From Candidatus Bathyarchaeota archaeon (lineage in GTDB: Archaea > Thermoproteota > Bathyarchaeia > 40CM-2-53-6 > FEN-987), in contig PMBQ01000295.1 in NCBI GenBank assembly GCA_003152955.1, positions 1 to 8,394 of the forward strand: a stretch of DNA of 8,394 nt. The letters are read 5' to 3'. Below are positions 1-4,657 of the stretch, one piece after another. The position numbers were made by a program, and so were the translations under genes. Within the stretch, counting starts at the first letter, position 1; each line of letters opens with the position of its first letter. A model generated the notes under the pieces. The model ran no database searches and had not been told where the DNA came from. It saw only the letters and a program-made list of their open reading frames with translations.

Positions 1-280
1 ATGAAGAACTAGCTTCAGGAAACGCGTAGTACACATCAAGCTGAATCGGGTGTAATAGTCTTTTTCGACAAATCAACTCCATATTCGACCAGGCCGTACC
101 CATCTCTCGTTCCAGATTGCCCTTGACATGGTTTGAGTGTCTTGAGGGATTCTAAGCGTACACTCAAGAATCTTCCACGCTAACCTGAGATCACGAAGGT
201 GACGATTCGATTTCGCCCCCGACCTTGGAGCGCGAAAGCGAGCCTTTTTCTAGGCGTGGATTGGTGACCTACAAGCTCCG
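1..280. other. Left-edge stretch without a supportable gene
   Basis: All three forward frames meet a stop within the first few dozen bases, so at most a few C-terminal codons of an upstream plus-strand gene could lie here. No minus-strand frame of useful length is visible. I looked for a tRNA T-arm, an rRNA fragment and box C/D sRNA motifs and found none that hold up. What is visible is an 8-bp inverted repeat (133-140 and 160-167) and a small hairpin with a GAAA tetraloop (231-240) followed by a five-T run (245-249). The promoter of the RAM gene at 281 probably lies here, but I could not pick a convincing TATA box. Confidence 0.5.
133..167. repeat. 8-bp inverted repeat, 19-base spacer
   Basis: TTGAGTGT at 133-140 is the exact reverse complement of ACACTCAA at 160-167. 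TTGAG occurs again at 142-146, and GATTC (148-152) is complementary to GAATC (168-172), so the stretch could fold in alternative ways. It lies about 115-150 bases upstream of the RAM gene. An 8-bp repeat at this spacing is expected a few times by chance in a window of this size, so its function is uncertain. Confidence 0.25.
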
Positions 281-520
281 GTGCCCGCATTGGTTGTCAA
301 GGCGTACATTCTGGTTCAGGCGCAACTAGGCAAATCTCGTTCAGTCGCCAAAGCTATTGCCCATGTTCGAGGTGTCAAGATGGTTCACTCAGTGACAGGC
401 TTGTATGATGTCATAGTCTATCTAGAGCTTCCCGACATGGACTCATTGTCTGAGCTAGTCGTCAAGAAAGTCCAATCCTTGAAAGGTGTTGAGAGGACCC
501 ACACCGCGATCGTTGTGTGA
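281..520 (+). CDS. Free-standing RAM (Lrp/AsnC ligand-binding) domain protein
   Basis: This 79-residue protein consists of one RAM domain, the alpha/beta effector-binding fold at the C-terminus of Lrp/AsnC regulators. The domain fills the whole chain: strand VVKAYILVQA (5-14), helix KSRSVAKAIAHV, strand pair around GVKMVHSVTG, the hallmark VTGLYDVIV (38-46), a second helix, and a last strand ERTHTAIVV. There is no DNA-binding HTH, so it is not a classical Lrp. Known stand-alone RAM proteins form dimers or higher rings and bind amino acids or associate with full Lrp proteins; the ligand here cannot be read from sequence. The start is GTG at 281, with GGTGA at 263-267 as a possible SD at somewhat long spacing; TTG at 290 is an alternative. 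It is convergent with lplA, 28 bases away, and appears monocistronic. Confidence 0.9.
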   Translation: MPALVVKAYILVQAQLGKSRSVAKAIAHVRGVKMVHSVTGLYDVIVYLELPDMDSLSELVVKKVQSLKGVERTHTAIVV

Positions 521-548
521 GTCCCTCCACATTTCTTCGGAAACTACT

Positions 549-1316
549 TCAGCCACAGACTCCCTGAAAGTTCCATTCACTAGTGCGATACTTTCTGGCA
601 TGAAGCGATTCCATCAGTCGCTCTTCCTCTATTGACAATTTTCCGACTTCAAGTCCTACTTCATAGGATCTAGCGCACGAGCGGACCAGCTGGTGCTTCA
701 CATCTTCCAACTCCACTCGTTCACCTAGCGCCTTTTCCAACGTGACCACCGGCCGCCATCTGCTACGAATGAACTTTGTCTGTTTCGGCACCTTCCCCGG
801 GAGCAAAGCTTGGTTCAGTAGGTCTGTGTTAGTGGAAACCAAGATTGACGCATGCCAGAATGCGAAGTTTCTGCCCAAAGCAGCTGCAGCGCCAGAAACC
901 TTCCTCCCAGAAATTTCAATCGAATTCGGTGAAACGAATTTGCTCTCCACTCCCAGCTGGTCGAGCAAGTTCAAAATTACGGTGCAGTTGATTTCATTCA
1001 ATCTACTAAGCGACATTCCTTCTTGTCTTGGTGTAACAATTGTGAGATTCAGGTTGCCCTTGTCATGGAAAACTGTACCGCCACCCGTGAAACGCCTGCC
1101 AATTTCAATACTATTCTGCTGACATAGGTCGACATCGACCTCTGCCGAGACTTCCTGGAAACGCCCCACCACCACCGCTAGTGGGTTGATCCAAGTCCTA
1201 ATCGTGGGCATGGATACTGAACCATTGGATCGCGCTAGCGCTTCTTCTAGAGCCAGGTTCTGATATGCCGACGGGTAACTCAGGTCAAGAAGTCTCCAGT
1301 GCCCGCTCAAAGTCAC
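549..1316 (-). CDS. lplA: Lipoate-protein ligase A, catalytic-domain (short) form
   Basis: This 255-residue protein has the biotin/lipoate protein ligase fold and is predicted to attach lipoate (or octanoate) to the lysine of lipoyl domains (2-oxoacid dehydrogenase E2, glycine cleavage H protein) in the cytoplasm. Visible motifs are RRFTGGG (74-80) and HDKGNLN (84-90), the nucleotide/lipoate pocket; GRKVSG (137-142), whose Lys139 matches the catalytic lysine; and a following His155 (HASIL, where HGTIL-type sequence is common). The C-terminus has KYRTSEWNF (242-250), typical of the short archaeal form. The accessory C-terminal domain of E. coli LplA is absent. In Thermoplasma that domain is a separate LplB, and none is seen in this window. 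A LipM-type octanoyltransferase is less likely because no catalytic Cys sits in the expected context. The start is GTG at 1316, directly after the TGA of the upstream gene (TGAGTG), so translation is probably coupled. It is last in the tfe operon. Confidence 0.9.
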   Translation of the reverse strand: MTLSGHWRLLDLSYPSAYQNLALEEALARSNGSVSMPTIRTWINPLAVVVGRFQEVSAEVDVDLCQQNSIEIGRRFTGGGTVFHDKGNLNLTIVTPRQEGMSLSRLNEINCTVILNLLDQLGVESKFVSPNSIEISGRKVSGAAAALGRNFAFWHASILVSTNTDLLNQALLPGKVPKQTKFIRSRWRPVVTLEKALGERVELEDVKHQLVRSCARSYEVGLEVGKLSIEEERLMESLHARKYRTSEWNFQGVCG

Positions 1317-2021
1317 TCACCATTGGCGGCATCTAGTGATTATTCTGCTGGGGAGGAATGGCATCAGCCCGCTTCTCCTCAACACCGATCCTAGCTTGGG
1401 GATTAACCCAATCGCGTTCGTCCCAAGCTTACACACAACTGAGTGCGTCGTCAGTGTATTTGGTTCCACTGAGATCACATCCCGCTCAAGGTTTACGCTG
1501 CGCAGAGCAAACTCGACCCGCTGCCGAGTGCAATCGAAGACTTGGACCCGTTCTAGACGTGATGCAATTTGATCTGAGAAGAGCTCTATCTGTGAATCAG
1601 CCAACCATCCTTCAAGCCTTCTTGCGTCTCGTTCCAATCGCGTAATCCGAACTGCTAGTTTGCTGCCTGTGTGAATGCAATAGTGTTCCGTGATCTCCTT
1701 ACAGGAGAGCAGCTTTCCGTCACAAAGTTGCGCGCGCAGAGCCCTCGGACTTACGGCCACATTCAGCGGAGCTGGTTTCTCTATCCCAATGTCCACCGCG
1801 AGATCAGCACCAACGGTGTTGACGATTCCCAAGTAGCTACTCTGATTCTCTATTTGGGCGAGATCAGTCTGCGCCCGACCGAGCTCTCGCGAAATGAGTT
1901 CTTCAAAGATTTCTCGGTCTTCGCCCTCAATGTCTATCTTCGCCCATCCGTTGTCAGAAAACCCGGCAAGCGCAGCTGAGGCCGACAGATCTCCCTTAAG
2001 ACGCGACAGGGATTCCTGCAC
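1317..2021 (-). CDS. DUF2110-like archaeal protein
   Basis: This 234-residue protein, counted from the first canonical start (GTG at 2021), resembles the archaeal DUF2110 family, whose function is unknown. That assignment is from memory of the family pattern, not a search. Features that fit are IDIEGEDREIFEELISRELG (about 29-48), a middle segment rich in Arg and Asp, and a C-terminal CKLGTNAIGLIPKLG stretch followed by a short hydrophobic, basic tail. There is no signal peptide and no transmembrane helix. The gene lies between tfe and lplA, ends exactly where lplA starts, and must be cotranscribed with both. DUF2110 genes are, as I recall, often near tfe and trm56 in other archaea, which suggests a role tied to transcription or tRNA. 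The start is doubtful: the same frame is open back to the TFE stop (2097-2099) without ATG, GTG or TTG, and the extra 25 codons look like a genuine first strand and helix (RFTLLQKPG...EDFHATVQESL). CTG at 2090, with AGGT eight bases upstream, would give about 257 residues. Confidence 0.7.
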   Translation of the reverse strand: MQESLSRLKGDLSASAALAGFSDNGWAKIDIEGEDREIFEELISRELGRAQTDLAQIENQSSYLGIVNTVGADLAVDIGIEKPAPLNVAVSPRALRAQLCDGKLLSCKEITEHYCIHTGSKLAVRITRLERDARRLEGWLADSQIELFSDQIASRLERVQVFDCTRQRVEFALRSVNLERDVISVEPNTLTTHSVVCKLGTNAIGLIPKLGSVLRRSGLMPFLPSRIITRCRQW

Positions 2022-2096
2022 AGTTGCGTGGAAGTCCTCAGCGTTAACCTTTCCCGGTTTCTGAAGCAGTGTGAATCGTGATCTGCTCAGCGCTTC

Positions 2097-2642
2097 TTAC
2101 CTGCTGAGTTCAGCCTCCAGCTGCTCAATTTTCATCTCAAGGACGGTGATCATTTCTCCATTCTCAGAACTCTCGAGTTGGTTGCCGCACTTGGCACATT
2201 TGAACGAGATCTCCATGCCCTCCTCAAAAGTCATGCGCATATCCGCATCCGTCTTGCAGACGAAGAAAGTGTGGTTTCTTTCATAATCCAGTCGCAATTG
2301 CAGTTTGTCCAGGGCTCTCTTCTTACGGCTCCGGATGAAGGCATCCAGCTGATCCGGCTGTAGTCTCCAATAGAAGATGAACCATCCCGTCTTCTCATCC
2401 CTAACGCGGGTGCAGGAGACGAGGCCGTGGTCATACAGTTTGTACAGGATTTTCCGGACGCTGTTCAAGCGCACCTCTTTCTCGCCCTTGCAGTCGTTGG
2501 CAATTATCTCATCTGTCGCTTCACCGAGTTTTTTCAGGCTCCTAACTACTATGACAGCCTCTTCTCCTCCGAAGAGGTTCGCGATTTTGATTATTTCCTC
2601 GTCAAGCACCGACAAAATTGAGTCACCAGGAAAGCTATTCAT
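2097..2642 (-). CDS. tfe: Transcription factor E, alpha subunit (TFE-alpha)
   Basis: This 181-residue homologue of the N-terminal half of eukaryotic TFIIE-alpha assists promoter opening and stabilises the pre-initiation complex with TBP, TFB and RNA polymerase. Residues about 10-100 form the extended winged helix (helix EEAVIVVRSLKKLG; recognition region VRLNSVRKILYKLYDHGLVSCTRVRDEKTGWFIFYWRL). A linker helix (100-122) leads to a zinc-ribbon region, 126-156, and an acidic coiled tail ends the protein. In the ribbon I see Cys129, Cys149 and Cys152; the fourth expected ligand, at position 132 of the first CxxC, is Asp (C-K-T-D). The ATG at 2642 directly follows AGGTGAT, an excellent archaeal SD, which fixes the start. 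The length is normal for the family. It is the first gene of the tfe-DUF2110-lplA operon and divergent from the membrane protein/trm56 pair. Confidence 0.93.
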   Translation of the reverse strand: MNSFPGDSILSVLDEEIIKIANLFGGEEAVIVVRSLKKLGEATDEIIANDCKGEKEVRLNSVRKILYKLYDHGLVSCTRVRDEKTGWFIFYWRLQPDQLDAFIRSRKKRALDKLQLRLDYERNHTFFVCKTDADMRMTFEEGMEISFKCAKCGNQLESSENGEMITVLEMKIEQLEAELSR

Positions 2643-2649
2643 ATCACCT
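2643..2649 (-). promoter_or_regulatory. Shine-Dalgarno site of tfe
   Basis: On the minus strand AGGTGAT abuts the ATG of tfe. It is complementary to the archaeal 16S rRNA 3' end (AUCACCUCC). The AGG core is four bases from the start, so spacing is short but workable. It supports ATG 2642 as the start. Confidence 0.6.
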
Positions 2650-2682
2650 AACGTGGTTCTTTACATTAATTCTTTCTTGGTG

Positions 2683-2711
2683 AAGCAAGCGTTTCGTCGA
2701 ACGCAAGCAAG
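2683..2711. repeat. Direct repeat with nested inverted repeat in the tfe/trm56 divergent spacer
   Basis: AAGCAAG occurs at 2683-2689 and again at 2705-2711, a period of 22 bases (about two helical turns). Between them GCGTT (2689-2693) and AACGC (2700-2704) form an inverted repeat around a 6-base loop. The cluster ends two bases before the TATA-like box, and for leftward transcription it would lie around the tfe transcription start. A bound protein here could block or activate one or both promoters. This is inference from position; repeats this short can occur by chance. Confidence 0.35.
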
Positions 2712-2712
2712 T

Positions 2713-2720
2713 CTTTTATA
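2713..2720. promoter_or_regulatory. TATA-like box in divergent promoter (tfe leftward, membrane protein-trm56 rightward)
   Basis: The plus strand reads CTTTTATA and the minus strand TATAAAAG. It is the only strong TATA-like element in the 116-base spacer. Rightward, a start site about 26 bases downstream (near 2743) would leave a leader of roughly 16 bases before ATG 2759. Leftward, a start near 2691 would leave about 48 bases before tfe, including its SD. One box may serve both directions, or tfe may use a weaker second box. Confidence 0.5.
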
Positions 2721-2758
2721 CGAACTGACTTCGTGTTAGCGTCCGCGGGCTGCAGAAA

Positions 2759-2947
2759 ATGAGAGAAACTATGGCAACCCTTGGGTTCATGCTATTCTTC
2801 GCGGGGGCGATGATAGATATCTCAGGATCTCTGTTCGTAACCCAGGGCGGAGTGTCGCCGGCAACTTACTTCAGGGTGGGCATAATCGAACTCGTTGGAA
2901 GCCTAGTCTTTCTCATCGGGATCTATTTGATCGTCAAAACCCGCTAA
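2759..2947 (+). CDS. Small two-helix membrane protein
   Basis: This 62-residue protein of unknown family has two predicted transmembrane helices: about 7-28 (LGFMLFFAGAMIDISGSLFV) and 38-59 (FRVGIIELVGSLVFLIGIYLIV). A short Gly/Ser/Pro loop (QGGVSPATY) joins them, and the C-terminus is basic (KTR). Acidic residues sit inside both helices (Asp20, Glu45), which is unusual for plain anchors and may point to a partner or oligomer. The start is ATG 2759; ATG 2771 (residue 5) is an alternative with GAGAG five bases upstream. No strong SD precedes 2759, but the TATA-like box at 2713-2720 is well placed for a short leader. It ends 11 bases before trm56, so the two are probably one transcript. The reading frame is supported by this spacing and by its clean hydrophobic pattern; I do not recognise a function. 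Confidence 0.7.
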   Translation: MRETMATLGFMLFFAGAMIDISGSLFVTQGGVSPATYFRVGIIELVGSLVFLIGIYLIVKTR

Positions 2948-2958
2948 GTTAGGTCATC

Positions 2959-3510
2959 ATGACCACCAATACCGCACGGAATTCTCGACTAATAGTCCTA
3001 CGTATAGGTCATAGAATCCAAAGAGACGTACGCGTAACAACCCACGTCTGCCTGACGGCTCGTGCCCTAGGCGCAGACGGGGTCATAATCTCAGACGTTA
3101 ATGACAGGCGTCTTTCCGAAACAATCGATCGTGTGAGGTCTCGATTCGGCGGGTCATTCATTGTTGAGACCGGGAAGTCACGGCGTCGAGTAATCGCAGA
3201 CTGGAAGAAAGCGGACGGGAAAATTGTGCACTTAACTGCATATGGAATTCCCTTGCCAAGCATCATCGACCGAATTCGAGCCTCTAACGCGGACAAGTTG
3301 ATTGTCGTTGGTGCCGAGAAAGTGCCAGGGGAGTTATTTCACTTAGCTGACTGGAATGTCGCCGTGACGAGTCAGCCGATCAGTGAAGTAAGCGCGTTGG
3401 GCATCTTTCTCGACTGGTTGTTCGAACACCGCCGGCTGCAGGAAGAGTTCGCGAACGCCAAGCTCAGGATTGTCCCAACAGAGCATGGTAAAAGAGTAGA
3501 ACAGACCTAA
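2959..3510 (+). CDS. trm56: tRNA (cytidine(56)-2'-O)-methyltransferase, aTrm56
   Basis: This 183-residue SPOUT-class enzyme methylates the 2'-O of C56 in the T-loop of tRNAs, using S-adenosylmethionine, in the cytoplasm. Its signatures in order are VLRIGHRIQRD (13-23) followed by THVCLTARALGADGV; HLTAYGIPL (91-99); VVGAEKVPGELFHLADWNVAV (116-136); and SQPISEVSALGIFLDWL (138-154). The last two form the trefoil-knot cofactor site. The family pattern there is roughly GNQPHSEVAAL; here Ile141 replaces the usual His, and Thr-Ser precedes the Gln. The length is normal. The start is ATG 2959, preceded by AGGTCATC as SD. It is downstream of the small membrane gene in a likely operon and divergent from tfe. 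Its TAA overlaps the TAG of the opposing mbf1 gene. Confidence 0.92.
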   Translation: MTTNTARNSRLIVLRIGHRIQRDVRVTTHVCLTARALGADGVIISDVNDRRLSETIDRVRSRFGGSFIVETGKSRRRVIADWKKADGKIVHLTAYGIPLPSIIDRIRASNADKLIVVGAEKVPGELFHLADWNVAVTSQPISEVSALGIFLDWLFEHRRLQEEFANAKLRIVPTEHGKRVEQT

Positions 3511-4034
3511 CCCTCAAGGTTGAGGTTACCCTTCCCTTTGACCTTTATGATGTCCCCCAGAGTGACTTCGGTTGGCGCAGCCGTCTTGGGCACGTCAACG
3601 AGTTCCTTGTGAGGAACCAGCAGCTTGATTTTCAGCTGATGTTCAAGTGCCCTACATAGTCTGGTGTCGGGACTCATTTTTCCAATTTCTATCTTCTGAA
3701 TGACGGAAAGCTTCTCCTTGACGCTCTTTGCGAGCTGGTCTTGAGACAGTCCTAACTTCATTCGTTGGCGGCGTACTCGATCGGCGCAGTCTTCGACAAT
3801 GTCAGTTTCGTCCATGCCCCTGGGAAGTTCCGGGGCTCTCCTCTGAATCACTCTGGGGCCAACAATTCCTCTGGGCAGGGGACTTTTGAAGGCTGGCTCT
3901 TCGACGTAGGGTTTGCCAAGACGCTGGCATCGACCGCAGACCAGCATCTTCGCCCCTTCGACCATGACCTTGAATGCTTGATTTGTTATCTCCCTTCCGC
4001 ATATGTCGCAATTCAAAAGCCGGGCTTCCCACAT
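3507..4034 (-). CDS. mbf1: Multiprotein bridging factor 1 homologue (archaeal MBF1)
   Basis: This 175-residue protein has an N-terminal zinc ribbon and a Cro/C1-type HTH, the archaeal MBF1 layout. Eukaryotic MBF1 bridges TBP and activators, while archaeal MBF1 has been linked to ribosomes and translation. Visible parts are Cys9/Cys12 (CDIC) and Cys33/Cys36 (CGRC), then a Pro/Arg-rich linker (about 40-75), the HTH about 79-140 (VRRQRMKLGLSQDQLAKSVKEKLSVIQKIEIGKMSPD), and the typical TLGDIIKVKGKG tail (158-169). The start ATG 4034 has no SD, but a TATA-like AATTTAAGC is centred about 25 bases upstream, so the mRNA may be leaderless. Family members usually begin close to the first CxxC; TTG seven codons in is an alternative. 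It is convergent with trm56 (stop codons overlap) and divergent from the PUA gene. Confidence 0.9.
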   Translation of the reverse strand: MWEARLLNCDICGREITNQAFKVMVEGAKMLVCGRCQRLGKPYVEEPAFKSPLPRGIVGPRVIQRRAPELPRGMDETDIVEDCADRVRRQRMKLGLSQDQLAKSVKEKLSVIQKIEIGKMSPDTRLCRALEHQLKIKLLVPHKELVDVPKTAAPTEVTLGDIIKVKGKGNLNLEG

Positions 4035-4053
4035 GGCCTTGCGGTTGGTCGAA

Positions 4054-4062
4054 GCTTAAATT
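4054..4062. promoter_or_regulatory. Near-symmetric TATA-like element between mbf1 and the PUA gene
   Basis: GCTTAAATT on the plus strand reads AATTTAAGC on the minus strand. It is the clearest A/T-rich box in this 58-base divergent spacer. Leftward, a start 25-26 bases away falls on or next to the mbf1 ATG at 4034, predicting a leaderless message. Rightward, a start near 4084 precedes TTG 4093 by about nine bases. The same box can therefore serve both genes. Confidence 0.5.
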
Positions 4063-4092
4063 GGTTTCTCGAATTATCACACAGCGATCGTT

Positions 4093-4587
4093 TTGATATC
4101 CCCTACAGCCCCCCAGCTTCGAAAACTCATGGGCATAGCGAACTATCAGTTTGGGCACGATGCCGGTGTGGCCCTGTTTGCCAAAGGGATACGGGTAGCC
4201 TTGTCGAGACGGACGGGTAGAATGAGGCATATCTACAAGAACGGGACGCTCATCGCCACCATGAGGCCAAAGGACGGGTACATAGCACTCACGAGTGAAG
4301 GTGCTCTCATGTTCCTGTCTGCAATGAAGCATCCATCTAACTTGGTGGTTGTACAGGACGATGTCGCAGATTTCATCAAAGCTGGTGGAGACGTGTTCGC
4401 GAAACATGTCGTTCGCGCAGACGAAAGCCTGCGACCAGCCGAGGAAGTTGTAGTCACCAACGAGGAGGGGAAACTCCTCGGGGTGGGAAAGGCTGTGTTG
4501 AGTGGGAACGACATGAAGTATTTCAAACGAGGAGTAGCTGTGAAAGTGCGGACTGGAACAGAGAAATCAGCCGAACATAACCAATGA
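4093..4587 (+). CDS. PUA-domain RNA-binding protein of the archaeosine/TGT-associated type
   Basis: This 164-residue protein has an N-terminal module (LRKLMGIANYQFGHDAGVALF, 9-29; SRRTGRMRHIYKNGTLIATMRPKDGYIALTSEGALMF) and a C-terminal PUA domain (84-155). The PUA domain is recognised by VVVQDDVADFIKAGGDVFAKHVV, RPAEEVVV, LLGVGKAVLSGNDM and YFKRGVAVKVR. This arrangement matches the archaeal PUA proteins related to the C-terminal part of archaeosine tRNA-guanine transglycosylase. They are thought to bind tRNA or rRNA, and their exact target is not known. No catalytic domain is present. The usual family start is close to LRKLMGIA; TTG 4093 gives a slightly longer N-terminus, and ATG 4129 (Met13) would cut it short. 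There is no clear SD, in line with a very short leader from the box at 4054-4062. It is divergent from mbf1. Confidence 0.87.
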   Translation: MISPTAPQLRKLMGIANYQFGHDAGVALFAKGIRVALSRRTGRMRHIYKNGTLIATMRPKDGYIALTSEGALMFLSAMKHPSNLVVVQDDVADFIKAGGDVFAKHVVRADESLRPAEEVVVTNEEGKLLGVGKAVLSGNDMKYFKRGVAVKVRTGTEKSAEHNQ

Positions 4588-4590
4588 GCG

Positions 4591-4599
4591 TTCTTATAC
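4591..4599 (+). promoter_or_regulatory. TATA-like box for hutH
   Basis: TTCTTATAC lies just after the stop of the PUA gene and 59 bases before the hutH start. A transcript beginning about 26 bases downstream (near 4622) would carry a 36-base leader that contains the SD at 4643-4647. This suggests hutH can be transcribed on its own rather than only by read-through. Confidence 0.45.
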
Positions 4600-4642
4600 T
4601 CGACCTACAGGTTCAGTCACCAATTATCATCACCGGAAAATC

Positions 4643-4647
4643 GGGAG
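4643..4647 (+). promoter_or_regulatory. Shine-Dalgarno site deciding the TTG start of hutH
   Basis: GGGAG ends ten bases before TTG 4658. The frame is open further upstream, but no ATG, GTG or TTG occurs there. ATG at 4650 is out of frame and stops after seven codons. The site therefore selects TTG. Confidence 0.55.
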
Positions 4648-4657
4648 AAATGTTCCA

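Noticed and set aside
181..210. Possible box C/D sRNA (CTGA near 185 and GTGACGA near 200)
   Set aside because: No matching upstream C box or downstream D box with proper spacing, and no terminal stem.
227..250. Rho-independent-like terminator (hairpin with GAAA loop and T run)
   Set aside because: The uninterrupted stem is only three base pairs, and no gene clearly ends upstream; archaeal termination does not need such hairpins.
742..1122. 126-residue plus-strand ORF inside lplA
   Set aside because: It is antisense to a frame carrying all lipoate-ligase motifs, has no family pattern of its own, and its composition follows the opposite strand.
3765..4220. 151-residue plus-strand ORF across the mbf1/PUA junction
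   Set aside because: It is antisense to the MBF1 zinc-ribbon and HTH coding sequence and overlaps the PUA start in another frame, with no recognisable domain.
3802..4407. 201-residue minus-strand ORF overlapping mbf1 and the PUA gene
   Set aside because: It runs across the divergent promoter and is antisense to the PUA frame and out of frame with mbf1; both of those have clear family motifs.
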